Part shown: piece by piece, positions 45,363 to 53,578 of the stretch | Position numbering within the stretch: the stretch's first letter is position 1 | How the letters are laid out: each line of letters begins with the position of its first letter | NCBI RefSeq assembly: GCF_001704295.1 | Contig: NZ_CP012334.1 | Location: forward strand, 4,290,084 to 4,354,083 | Reading direction: 5' to 3' | Source: Bordetella sp. H567 | Lineage (GTDB): Bacteria; Pseudomonadota; Gammaproteobacteria; Burkholderiales; Burkholderiaceae_B | DNA: 64,000 nucleotides | Position numbers and translations under genes: made by a program | The notes under the pieces: model-generated | What the model saw: the letters and a program-made list of their open reading frames with translations, nothing else | Told to the model about the DNA's origin: nothing | Databases searched by the model: none

Positions 45363-46601
45363 TCAGCCCGCCGTCCGTCCGATCAAGGCGATCGTGCGCA
45401 ACATTTCGTTGGTGAGAATCATGACACCTTCATCGGCGCCAATGCCAGGCTTCGATAGCATGAAGTCCGGGCCGGTGGCCAGGCCCACCTGCGCGCAGAT
45501 GCGCGCGGAAAGGTCGGTTTCGTTCGCTGTCCCGCCCAGGCAGCAGCCCACGCCATGGGACTTGCAGTACAAGACCGCTTCGATGCTGTTGTTGATGCCA
45601 CCCAGGTCGGGTGTCTTGATCTGGATGTAGTCGACCGCCTGCGTATCGACGAAAAGGCGCACGTCCTCCAGGGTATTGCACCATTCGTCGGCGATCACGC
45701 CGATCTTGATGCCGCGCGCCTTCAGGCCCGCGCGCAGACGCGCGAACAGGTCGATCTGTCCTTGCTGGCTGTCCGCAATGACAGGCGTCTCGATGAGGAA
45801 ATCAAAGGGCTCGACCGCCGCCTTCACGCGGCCCAGGAAGTCGCACAGGGCGTCCATGTCGTCGCCGAACAGGTCGCCGAGCGTGCCGTACACGTCCAGG
45901 TGTATACGTGGCTTGTAGCCGGGCGCGCCGATAGCCTTGATGCGATCCGCTACTTCCTTGGCATAGGCCAGCATGACGCTGCCGCCCGGCCCGAGATCCG
46001 GAGCGGTGGTGAACGAACCATGCGGCATCATCGCGACCTTCTTGATGATCATGCGGTCCAGCTGCAGCATGTCCCCCCGATGGCAGGATGCCAGGATATC
46101 GACGGGTTCGGTTCGTATGGTGGAACCGTATTCCCGGCTGACCATTTCGGCGATGGTGCAACGCCCTGCCACGGCCGCCGCCGCGAGCAAGGCCTGGGTG
46201 ATGCCATAGCGCAAGGCGGTATGCAGGCGCTTGCCGTCGAACTGCATGCGGTCGATTTCTTCCGCCGCGGCGCGGAAGGCGCCGATATCGCGGCCCACCA
46301 GCCAATCGCGCACGCGCGACTCCAGCAGGGGCATATGTTCGGCGGGCACGAACAGCGGATCGCGCCCTGCAAGCCCGGAGAAAATCACATCCGCGCATTC
46401 CCCGGTGGCCACGGACCCGTCTTCCAGGACCAGCATGACCGAAACGATGTAGCCGGCCTGCACGATCTCGGTATAGCCCGGCGTGATGGGCTTGCCGTCG
46501 TATACGGTCCCGTTGGGCTTGGCGCCGGCCTTCACCGCGGCCAGGTCCTTGTTGAAATAGCCGGATCGGCCGACCGCGTAGACGACATCCTTGATCTTCA
46601 T
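45363..46601 (-). CDS. mal: methylaspartate ammonia-lyase (EC 4.3.1.2)
   Basis: A 412-residue enolase-superfamily enzyme that eliminates ammonia from 3-methylaspartate to give mesaconate. The catalytic set is visible: His194 (MPHGSF), metal ligands in HLDVYG, IETPVIA and VIADEW (Asp305), and the general base Lys329 in QIKTPDLGG; His and Lys positions agree with characterised enzymes. It heads the leftward operon. No glutamate mutase genes are in the window, so the substrate may be imported or be a relative of methylaspartate. Confidence 0.92.
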   Translation of the reverse strand: MKIKDVVYAVGRSGYFNKDLAAVKAGAKPNGTVYDGKPITPGYTEIVQAGYIVSVMLVLEDGSVATGECADVIFSGLAGRDPLFVPAEHMPLLESRVRDWLVGRDIGAFRAAAEEIDRMQFDGKRLHTALRYGITQALLAAAAVAGRCTIAEMVSREYGSTIRTEPVDILASCHRGDMLQLDRMIIKKVAMMPHGSFTTAPDLGPGGSVMLAYAKEVADRIKAIGAPGYKPRIHLDVYGTLGDLFGDDMDALCDFLGRVKAAVEPFDFLIETPVIADSQQGQIDLFARLRAGLKARGIKIGVIADEWCNTLEDVRLFVDTQAVDYIQIKTPDLGGINNSIEAVLYCKSHGVGCCLGGTANETDLSARICAQVGLATGPDFMLSKPGIGADEGVMILTNEMLRTIALIGRTAG

Positions 46602-47037
46602 TGCTGCTCCTGGTTTTTCTTGGTTAGCAAGCGGTCCGGCACGGGGGGCGGGACAAATTTGGCGGCTATTTTAACGGTTGGCAACCGTTTGTCCCGGCCT
46701 GCGGGAGGGTTAGGGACATCCCTTCCACGAGGCCTCAGGCGGCTTCGGTGCCTGCCGCGCACGGCAGGCGATTCGCCCATGGGAACAAGATTCCCCCATC
46801 GCCACGGTTTGCCGCCTGCCGCTAGAGAAATAGCCCGACGTGGCGCCGGCCGCGATGGCGCTTGTTTACGGACCACGAAGGGACACAGAAGATTACGCCG
46901 CACGCGATGGCGAGCGGGGTAGGCTGATGCGGACTATTTATTCGATTATCGCCATCGGGGTGCGTGAATATCCCCATGCTGCCGGCCATACCAGGCCAGT
47001 CCTGCCACCGCCCCATGCACGAACCCGGAGAACATGA
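46602..47037. promoter_or_regulatory. 436-bp divergent region with overlapping inverted repeats upstream of mal
   Basis: No gene is supported. Two inverted repeats lie 50-95 bp upstream of mal. One is a perfect 17-bp palindrome, AACGGTTG-G-CAACCGTT (46673-46689). The other has 9-bp arms, CGGGACAAA (46649-46657) and TTTGTCCCG (46688-46696), overlapping the first. They are good operator candidates for the mal operon. The rest of the region leads to the beta-propeller gene, which has GGAG seven bases before its ATG. Confidence 0.45.
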
Positions 47038-48132
47038 ATGGCAAGCGTCAACTTACTGTACGGCGCCCATAACGGGACAAATTCCAATCCTTACTATCTT
47101 GGGAAAATGCCATTGATACCGCCGGTCGACCAGCCCGGCCCTTACGCGGGTGCCATCAAGGAAACCCTGGACCCAGATCACCGCACGCTGGACATCCGTG
47201 GGAGCACTTTGCTCACCGCGGCGATGATCTATGACCAAAAAAACACGGCTGTGAGCTTCGTCTTGCAGCAATATGCCATAGAAGTGGGAGGATCCCTGAC
47301 GCAGATCGGCGAAGACCTGACGCAGCTGCTGACGCATTACCGCGACACTCACTCCGTGGATAACTGGATAGCCTGCAGCGCGGACCACGTCTATGTGGCG
47401 GACATGTTCTGCATTTACATCTATGCGTACGGCACAAATGGCCTGACCTATAAAGGCACTTTTTCGCTCGCATCCACGAGTAGCAGCATATGGGGGTTGA
47501 AATTGGACCCCAGCGGACAGTATCTGTGTCTAAAACTGTGCGGCGATCCCTATTCGATCCTCGCATGCCACATGCATGGAGACCAACTCGAGCCCCTCGG
47601 CCAGTGCTTTACCCAGGGCAACGCCCAGATAGCGGATTACGCGTTCAGCCCGGACGGATCGAGGATGTACGTCTCGGCATACCAAGGCATAGGCTGGGCC
47701 GACTTCAAGAATGGCGGATTTACACCCAACACCATAACGACGGATTTTTGGCCGAGCACCGTCACCAACCAGGCCCTCGGCTTGGCCATATCTTCCAGTG
47801 GCAAATATCTGTATGTTTCCGACGTTTTTCCGGACGACGGCTCGGACGGAGAGCCCGTGATCCATATTCAAAGTTTCAGCCTGGATCCCACCACCGGAGC
47901 ACCGACCTATCTGGGACAATCCGACCCGCTCGGCAACGACGGCAGCGCGTGGAGCACCATAATATTGGCCCCCGACGACACGCATATATATGCAGCCGGT
48001 ACCGGACTCTATTTATATACCTATCAAGTCGAAAAAGACGGTCGTGCGTCCACACAGCCGTATGAGCCGACCTCGCTGAGTGTGGCGGCGGGCAATATCG
48101 TGCAGATGAAAATCGTTCCCGTTGAAGCGTAG
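47038..48132 (+). CDS. beta-propeller-like protein of unknown function
   Basis: A 364-residue protein without signal peptide or membrane helix. Repeated blade-like units are visible, such as WGLKLDPSGQYLCLK, YAFSPDGSRMYVSAY, LAISSSGKYLYVSDV and IILAPDDTHIYAAG, a pattern of seven-bladed lactonase or YVTN-type propellers. No catalytic set is recognised. Codon use and base composition look lower in GC than in its neighbours, which suggests acquisition by transfer. It stands alone between the mal operon and a tRNA gene. Confidence 0.7.
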   Translation: MASVNLLYGAHNGTNSNPYYLGKMPLIPPVDQPGPYAGAIKETLDPDHRTLDIRGSTLLTAAMIYDQKNTAVSFVLQQYAIEVGGSLTQIGEDLTQLLTHYRDTHSVDNWIACSADHVYVADMFCIYIYAYGTNGLTYKGTFSLASTSSSIWGLKLDPSGQYLCLKLCGDPYSILACHMHGDQLEPLGQCFTQGNAQIADYAFSPDGSRMYVSAYQGIGWADFKNGGFTPNTITTDFWPSTVTNQALGLAISSSGKYLYVSDVFPDDGSDGEPVIHIQSFSLDPTTGAPTYLGQSDPLGNDGSAWSTIILAPDDTHIYAAGTGLYLYTYQVEKDGRASTQPYEPTSLSVAAGNIVQMKIVPVEA

Positions 48133-48247
48133 TGAGGGAGCGGTAACGCCGCCTGCCGACAGGACGATACAGAGGGGGTTTAGGGCCGTCGTGTTGACGA
48201 GGCCCTGGCGCCCTGCGCACGTCTTCGAGGCAGTGGGGACGGGACGC

Positions 48248-48276
48248 AAAAAAAACGCAGCCGGCTAGGGCTGCGC
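48248..48276 (-). terminator. rho-independent terminator after tRNA-Lys
   Basis: Read on the minus strand, a GC-rich hairpin with CGCAGCC and GGCTGCG arms is followed by eight T. It lies 24 bp after the tRNA 3' end, in the right direction for it. Confidence 0.8.
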
Positions 48277-48299
48277 TGATTTGCTACTGCAGTATTCAT

Positions 48300-48375
48300 T
48301 GGTGGGTCGTGCGCGACTCGAACGCGCGACCAACGGATTAAAAGTCCGCTGCTCTACCAACTGAGCTAACGACCC
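48300..48375 (-). tRNA. tRNA-Lys (anticodon UUU)
   Basis: A 76-nt cloverleaf on the minus strand: acceptor GGGTCGT pairing with ACGACCC, D-arm AGCTCAGTTGGTAGAGC, anticodon loop CTTTTAA, T-arm with GTTCGAGTC, and an encoded CCA end. The product reads AAA/AAG. MnmC, encoded nearby at 53579-55450, modifies the wobble U of this type of tRNA. Confidence 0.97.
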
Positions 48376-48429
48376 AACCGAAGCCCGCGATTATGGCCTA
48401 TGACCTACCACTTGTCAAAGCGGCAGCGA

Positions 48430-49230
48430 TCACCAGGCTGCGATCACGGCGCCGTGGTATTTCGTCAGGATGAACTCCTTGACCGCCGGCGAATGATACG
48501 CGGCAACCAGCTTGGCGAATTCGGGACGGTCCTTGTCCTTTTCACGCACGGCCAGCACGTTGGCATAGGGCGAATCGGGCGCCTCCTGGGCGATGGCATC
48601 GCGCTTGGGGTCCAGGCCGGCCTGCATGGCGAAATTGGTGTTGATCGCCGAGGCATCGGTGTCGTCCAGCGATCGCGGCAACTGCGCCGCATCGAGTTCG
48701 ATGAAGCGCAGCTTGCGGGGATTTTCCGCGATGTCCAGCGGCGTGGCCTTCAGCCCCACGCCCGCCTTCAGCTTGATCAGGCCCTGGCTTTGCAGCAGCA
48801 GCAAGGCGCGGCCGCCGTTGGTGGGGTCGTTGGGAATGCCGATGCGCGCGCCCTCCTTCAAGGCATCCAGGCTCTTCACCTTCTTGCTGTAGATGCCGAT
48901 GGGGAAGATCACCGTCTTGGCGATGCTGACCAGCTTGTAGCCGCGGTCCGCGTTCGCATTGTCCAGGTAAGGCTGGTGCTGGTAGCTGTTGGCGTCGAGG
49001 TCGCCCGCCGCAAGGGCCACGTTCGGCTGCACGTAGTCGGCAAACTCCACGATTTGGATCGCCAGGCCCTGCTTGACGGCTTCCGCTTTGACGACTTCCA
49101 TGATTTCCGCATGCGGGCCACCGGTCACGCCGACCTTCAACGGCTTGCCTTGCGCGAACGCGAGGGACGTGGCCGCCAGGCCCGCTGCGAGGCCCAGCGC
49201 GGCAAATGCTTTGATGACATTGAACTTCAT
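48430..49230 (-). CDS. metQ: methionine ABC transporter substrate-binding protein MetQ
   Basis: A 266-residue NlpA/MetQ-type protein. The signal peptide (AALGLAAGLAATSLAFAQ) lacks a clear lipobox Cys, so it is probably a soluble periplasmic form. Markers are KVGVTGGPHAEIMEVVK, FADYVQPNVALAAGDLDANS and GARIGIPNDPTNGGRALLLL. It follows metI and metN in one operon, which supports a role in D/L-methionine uptake. Confidence 0.93.
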   Translation of the reverse strand: MKFNVIKAFAALGLAAGLAATSLAFAQGKPLKVGVTGGPHAEIMEVVKAEAVKQGLAIQIVEFADYVQPNVALAAGDLDANSYQHQPYLDNANADRGYKLVSIAKTVIFPIGIYSKKVKSLDALKEGARIGIPNDPTNGGRALLLLQSQGLIKLKAGVGLKATPLDIAENPRKLRFIELDAAQLPRSLDDTDASAINTNFAMQAGLDPKRDAIAQEAPDSPYANVLAVREKDKDRPEFAKLVAAYHSPAVKEFILTKYHGAVIAAW

Positions 49231-49254
49231 GATTGCGCGTCCTTTGACTGCGGT

Positions 49255-49911
49255 TTAACGATGCGACATGCGCCGGACGGCCCAGTCGCCAAGGCTTTGC
49301 ATGACTTGCACCAGCACGATCAGCACGACGACCACCGCCGTCATGACTTCCGACTGGAAGCGTTGATATCCGTACCGGATGGCCAGATCTCCCAGCCCCC
49401 CGCCACCGATGACGCCGGCCATCGCGGAATAGCCGATGAGGCTGACGAAGGTGACCATGACGCCCGCGACCAGGCCCGGCAGGGCCTCCGGCAGCAGCAC
49501 CTTGGCGATGATCTGCGCGGGAGATGCGCCCATCGCGCGCGCCGCCGTGATCAAGCCAGGGTCGACCTCGCGCAGCGCGTTTTCGGCGATGCGCGCCATG
49601 AAGGGAATGGCGGCGACCGACAAGGGCACAATGGCTGCCGCCGTGCCGATGGAGGTCTGGGCAACCAGGCGGGTGAACGGGATGATGTAGACCATCAGGA
49701 TGATGAAGGGCAGCGACCGCGTGGCATTGACGATGGCCGCCAGCACGCGATTCAGGCCGAGGCGCGGCAGCATCGCGCCGCGGCCGGTCACGACCAGCAC
49801 GACGCCTATCGGTATGCCCGCCAGCACGGCGATGCAGCCGGAAACCCCGACCATCAATAACGTTTCAAGCAGCGAAGTGGCGAGGGCGTCGATCAGTTGT
49901 TGCGGGTTCAT
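49255..49911 (-). CDS. metI: methionine ABC transporter permease MetI
   Basis: A 218-residue permease with five membrane helices and the family pattern ATRSLPFIILMVYIIPFTRL, RAMGASPAQIIAKVLLPEAL and GYSAMAGVIGGGGLGDLAIR. The gene overlaps the end of metN by 47 bp and precedes metQ, the usual metNIQ layout. Confidence 0.95.
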   Translation of the reverse strand: MNPQQLIDALATSLLETLLMVGVSGCIAVLAGIPIGVVLVVTGRGAMLPRLGLNRVLAAIVNATRSLPFIILMVYIIPFTRLVAQTSIGTAAAIVPLSVAAIPFMARIAENALREVDPGLITAARAMGASPAQIIAKVLLPEALPGLVAGVMVTFVSLIGYSAMAGVIGGGGLGDLAIRYGYQRFQSEVMTAVVVVLIVLVQVMQSLGDWAVRRMSHR

Positions 49912-50956
49912 GGGCTAGCTCTTGCACGGCGACGGCACGCGTCGCCAGGTCGGTCGACGCCTGGTCCAGCGATTGCGGCGCACCTTGGACAAGGACGAAG
50001 GCCGTACCCACGGCGATGCCCTGCACGTCCTCGATGCGCGCCTGGATCAGGCTGACGTCCAATGAAAAATGACGGGACAAATGGGAGATCAGTTCGCCAG
50101 CGCCCTGGCTCCCGCCCAGGGACAGGCGCAACAGGCGGACCGCCGTATCGGGCCGCGCCTCGACCGCCTCGCGCATGCGTCCTTGCAAGGCTTGCAGCGT
50201 GGCGTCGGTAAGGTCGCTGGAGGTCGCCGCCGACACCATGGACTTGGTGACCTCATGGCGCGGCGTGGCGAATATCTCGGCGGCACTGCCCATTTCGACG
50301 ATTTGCCCTTCCGACAGCACGGCGACGCGGTCGCAGACTTCACGCACCACTTCCATCTGGTGGGTGATCATCACCACCGTCACGCCAGTCTGGCGGTTGA
50401 TGTCGCGCAGCAGCGTCAGGATAGTGTGCGTGGTCTCCGGGTCCAGCGCGGAAGTGGCTTCGTCGCTGAGGAGGACGTCGGGTTCGTTGGCCAGGGCGCG
50501 GGCGATGCCGACGCGCTGCTTCTGGCCACCGCTGATCTGGGCGGGATAGCGATTGTGCAGGTGTTCCAGCCCGACCAGCTTCAGCAGCCGCTCGACGCGG
50601 GCCGGAATTTCGTCGCGCGGCACGCCGGCGATTTCCAGCGGCAGGGCCACGTTGCCGTACACGGTACGGCGCGAGAGCAAATTGAAGCCCTGGAACACCA
50701 TGCCGATGCGGCGCCGCTGTTGCCGCAGCTGTTCTTCGGGCAGGCCGGTCAGGCATTGATCGCCGATGGCGATGGTGCCCTGGTCCGGCCGCTCCAGCAG
50801 GTTGATGCACTGGACGAGCGTGCTTTTGCCGGCCCCGCTGGGGCCGATGATGCCGAAGACTTCACCTTGCGCGACGTGCAGGGTGATGCCGCGCAGGGCT
50901 TCGAATCGGCCATGCGGCGTCGCATAGGTCTTGTGGAGGTTCTTGATATGAATCAT
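49865..50956 (-). CDS. metN: methionine ABC transporter ATP-binding protein MetN
   Basis: A 363-residue ATPase with GPSGAGKST, ISGGQKQRVGIARAL and DVLLSDEATSALD, plus the C-terminal NIL-type regulatory domain (from about residue 260), which senses methionine in this family. The C-terminal tail past residue 340 is Thr/Arg-rich and runs into metI. First gene of the operon. Confidence 0.95.
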   Translation of the reverse strand: MIHIKNLHKTYATPHGRFEALRGITLHVAQGEVFGIIGPSGAGKSTLVQCINLLERPDQGTIAIGDQCLTGLPEEQLRQQRRRIGMVFQGFNLLSRRTVYGNVALPLEIAGVPRDEIPARVERLLKLVGLEHLHNRYPAQISGGQKQRVGIARALANEPDVLLSDEATSALDPETTHTILTLLRDINRQTGVTVVMITHQMEVVREVCDRVAVLSEGQIVEMGSAAEIFATPRHEVTKSMVSAATSSDLTDATLQALQGRMREAVEARPDTAVRLLRLSLGGSQGAGELISHLSRHFSLDVSLIQARIEDVQGIAVGTAFVLVQGAPQSLDQASTDLATRAVAVQELAHEPATTDRRPRHFAA

Positions 50957-51014
50957 GGCGCGACGACATTGTGAACGAGCACGATAGCTGGAAGAACGAC
51001 TGTTTCGTGCCGGC

Positions 51015-51035
51015 TTTATAACTTTTAATTATAAA
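51015..51035. promoter_or_regulatory. AT-rich inverted repeat upstream of metNIQ
   Basis: TTTATAA-N7-TTATAAA, perfect 7-bp arms, 59-79 bp upstream of the metN ATG. On the minus strand it contains TATAAT-like sequence suitable as a -10 element, so it may combine promoter and operator. It stands out in otherwise GC-rich DNA. Confidence 0.4.
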
Positions 51036-51088
51036 TCGCGCGCGAAGCCGCCCTGCCGGCCCAGGCAGGGCGCGAGCGGCGAGCGGGA

Positions 51089-53311
51089 TCAACGAGCCCG
51101 GGAAATACGGACTTCAGCCCCGCGACGCTTGACCTCCAGCCCTTCGGACGGAAGGATGCGCAGGCCTTCCAGGCCCTTGATGTAGCTGGATCCCTGCATC
51201 TGCATGACGCGGATCTTGTTGCGCATCACGACCGGATTGTGCATCGGCATGCCGAACATCCAGACTTCATCCAGGATGCGGGCGGAATTGAATTCGCCGG
51301 TGTGATGCGCGGCCGGCCCCAGGCAAAGCATATGGCCTTCGCGCCCGAAGACCGGGTACTGGCCCAGATCGCAGGTGACGGTCCAGACCGAACCGCCTTC
51401 GTAACGATGGCCGGTGTTGAGATCCCACCAGGCCTCGCCCTTGGGCAGGTAAACGCGAGCCTCATTGCCGGGCTCGACGATGGGCGCGACCAGCAGGGCT
51501 GGCCCCAGCAGGTATTGCACGTCCCACGCATGGGCGTCGGGATCGCTCGGGAAGGCCATGGCCATCGAGCGCTGCACCGGCAGGCCCGTGCGCACGGCAT
51601 CCTCCACCGCGCCCAGCACGTAGGGGATCAGGCGGTAGCGCCACTGCAGCCAGGTCCGGGCATGGGCCAGGATGTCTTCACCAAAGGCCCAGGGCAGGAG
51701 TTTTTCCACGCCCTCGAAGACGAGGTTCGACGAGAACACGCCGAAGGTGAGCCAGCGCAGATACAGCTCCGGCGTCATCGCGTCCGTGGGCGCGGCGGCA
51801 TTGCCAATGGCGTGCACCTGCACGGGCAGCCCGCTGGCACCGATGGACAAGGCCGTGCGCAGCGTATGCTGCAAGCCCTGCCAATCGTTGCTGACGCGCG
51901 GGCCGTTCTGCCACGGCAACCGCTGCGCGGCGGGAAAGAGATCGGTACTGGGCACCACCCCTTCCGGGGGTACCTTGTGGCCAGCCACGGCGTCGAACAG
52001 CGCACGGCGCGCGAGCAAGGGATAGATGGTGCGCAGCGCCGGACCGGATTCGCCCCCCCGCGCGGTAATGCCGTCGGGAATGGCCAGCTGGATATCGCAG
52101 GCTGGCGCGTCCAGCCCGTCTTCGATCAACTGGCGCTGGCGTTCCGCCCACAACGCATAGACGTCGCGGTTCGTCAGATCGAGCAGGCCGAAGGGCTGCC
52201 CACCCGATACGCTGTTGCCATCGAAGACCTGCGCATTGCCGTCGTCGCGGGCGAGCAGCCAGCCACGGTCTTCCAGTTCCTCGAACAGGGGCGTGTTGCG
52301 CAGGATGCCGGGAAAGCCGGGCGCGCAGACATGCACGTGATGCTTGTGGAACAGGGCAAACAATTGACGCGCGTCCGGGAAGCGGGCGCCGTCCCACTCC
52401 AGCTGCGGCTTGTCGGCCTGGAAAGCCCAGGCCGCCGGAGGCGCCAGCTGTACGGCATCCAAGGGCAGATCCTGCGCGCGCAGGCGTTCGACCAGCGCGG
52501 TCGTCTGCGTGGCCATTTCGCCTTCCGCCTGGCGCAGCCAGACGCCCATGGCCCACAGCACCGGCTGGCCGGCACGGCCCGTCAGCGCGGTGTATTGGTT
52601 CAGGATTTCGGCCGGTTCGCCGACGAACAGGAACAAGTCCAGCACCGCGTCATCCACGGTGACGATGTAGGCGCTATCGGCCGGCTCCGCGCCCAGCGCA
52701 TGCTGCACGCGACGCACGGTATTGACATAGACGCCCCAGCCCGTGGGGCTCCACGCCAGCGGCAGCGCGCGGTGTTCGGGATCGTCGGAAACGACGTTTT
52801 CGTCGCGGCGATTCAGGTCGCCCGGGGTTTCGCCCAGGCCATAGATGCGGTCCGACGCGTCCAGGGCGAAGCCTACCGTCCACACGGCTTCACCAGGTTC
52901 GTCCAGTGCGTTGTGGCCAAAACCGGGCGCGTGCTCGGAGTCGTCCGAAATAAAGACCTGGCTGTCGCCCTTGAACAGGGCGATGCGCACGGGATCGGTC
53001 AGTACTTCCAGCGCGGTTTCACCCTGGACGATGCGCCAGCCGCCGCCATCACGGGGCGCGACGGAGGCTTCGCCGACGGCTTCCTGGCGCGCCAGCAGCA
53101 TCTCTGCCACAGCCTTTTCACGCGTGCTGGGCTTTTCATCTCCCAGCAAATGGGGATGACCACAGCGGAGCCGGAAAACACCCGGTGCGTGGGCTTCGAC
53201 CACCAGACGCAAACCGTCGCCCGTATCGAAATCGATTCGGCTAGGGCGGGCAGTTAACAACTCGATGCTTTCGAGTTGATTTGTATGCGCAAAATCGAAG
53301 TTGGGCGGCAC
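51089..53311 (-). CDS. glycoside hydrolase family 31-like protein with altered active site
   Basis: A 740-residue protein with the GH31 order of domains: N-terminal beta-sandwich (DRIYGLGETPGDLNRRDENV), (beta/alpha)8 barrel and C-terminal beta domains (LLGPALLVAPIVEPGNEARV). The nucleophile Asp aligns with Asp406 (ACDIQLAIP against the usual KTDFGE-type motif). The normal acid/base block W-G-G-D reads WQNG (467-470), and the WSHDIGGF block reads VQVHAIGN. It may be inactive as a glycosidase or act on something else. No sugar transporter is adjacent. Confidence 0.85.
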   Translation of the reverse strand: MPPNFDFAHTNQLESIELLTARPSRIDFDTGDGLRLVVEAHAPGVFRLRCGHPHLLGDEKPSTREKAVAEMLLARQEAVGEASVAPRDGGGWRIVQGETALEVLTDPVRIALFKGDSQVFISDDSEHAPGFGHNALDEPGEAVWTVGFALDASDRIYGLGETPGDLNRRDENVVSDDPEHRALPLAWSPTGWGVYVNTVRRVQHALGAEPADSAYIVTVDDAVLDLFLFVGEPAEILNQYTALTGRAGQPVLWAMGVWLRQAEGEMATQTTALVERLRAQDLPLDAVQLAPPAAWAFQADKPQLEWDGARFPDARQLFALFHKHHVHVCAPGFPGILRNTPLFEELEDRGWLLARDDGNAQVFDGNSVSGGQPFGLLDLTNRDVYALWAERQRQLIEDGLDAPACDIQLAIPDGITARGGESGPALRTIYPLLARRALFDAVAGHKVPPEGVVPSTDLFPAAQRLPWQNGPRVSNDWQGLQHTLRTALSIGASGLPVQVHAIGNAAAPTDAMTPELYLRWLTFGVFSSNLVFEGVEKLLPWAFGEDILAHARTWLQWRYRLIPYVLGAVEDAVRTGLPVQRSMAMAFPSDPDAHAWDVQYLLGPALLVAPIVEPGNEARVYLPKGEAWWDLNTGHRYEGGSVWTVTCDLGQYPVFGREGHMLCLGPAAHHTGEFNSARILDEVWMFGMPMHNPVVMRNKIRVMQMQGSSYIKGLEGLRILPSEGLEVKRRGAEVRISRAR

Positions 53312-53415
53312 CGAGCATCCCCCGCTTAGCCAAAAAGCACCAAAAGGCGCTATTTTGACGGATTTGCCGCCTGAAATAAACTCGGCATTAGATTTGCGAC
53401 TTCTTACGCTGCGGC

Positions 53416-53435
53416 TTGACAGCCTGGCCTGTCAA
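53416..53435. other. inverted repeat between the GH31-like and mnmC genes
   Basis: TTGACAG-CCTGGC-CTGTCAA, perfect 7-bp arms, about 105 bp upstream of the GH31-like start. A second hairpin with GCAACTT and AAGTTGC arms lies at 53522-53540, close behind the mnmC stop. Neither has a T-run; the first could be an operator, the second a weak terminator. Confidence 0.3.
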
Positions 53436-53578
53436 TGGGTGGAGACGAAGCGGCCGCTCACCCTTCTGACCCGGATGCCGGCGTGCGCGGCGGCCCGCAC
53501 GCGATCTGCCCCCAAATAACGGCAACTTCCTGTAAGTTGCGGCTTCGACACCGCGCCGGCACGCGGCGCCGCCCGCGC

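Noticed and set aside
46855-47037. Short rightward frame ending immediately before the beta-propeller gene
   Set aside because: No ribosome site, no recognisable motif, and the next gene has its own GGAG site; adjacency is probably chance.
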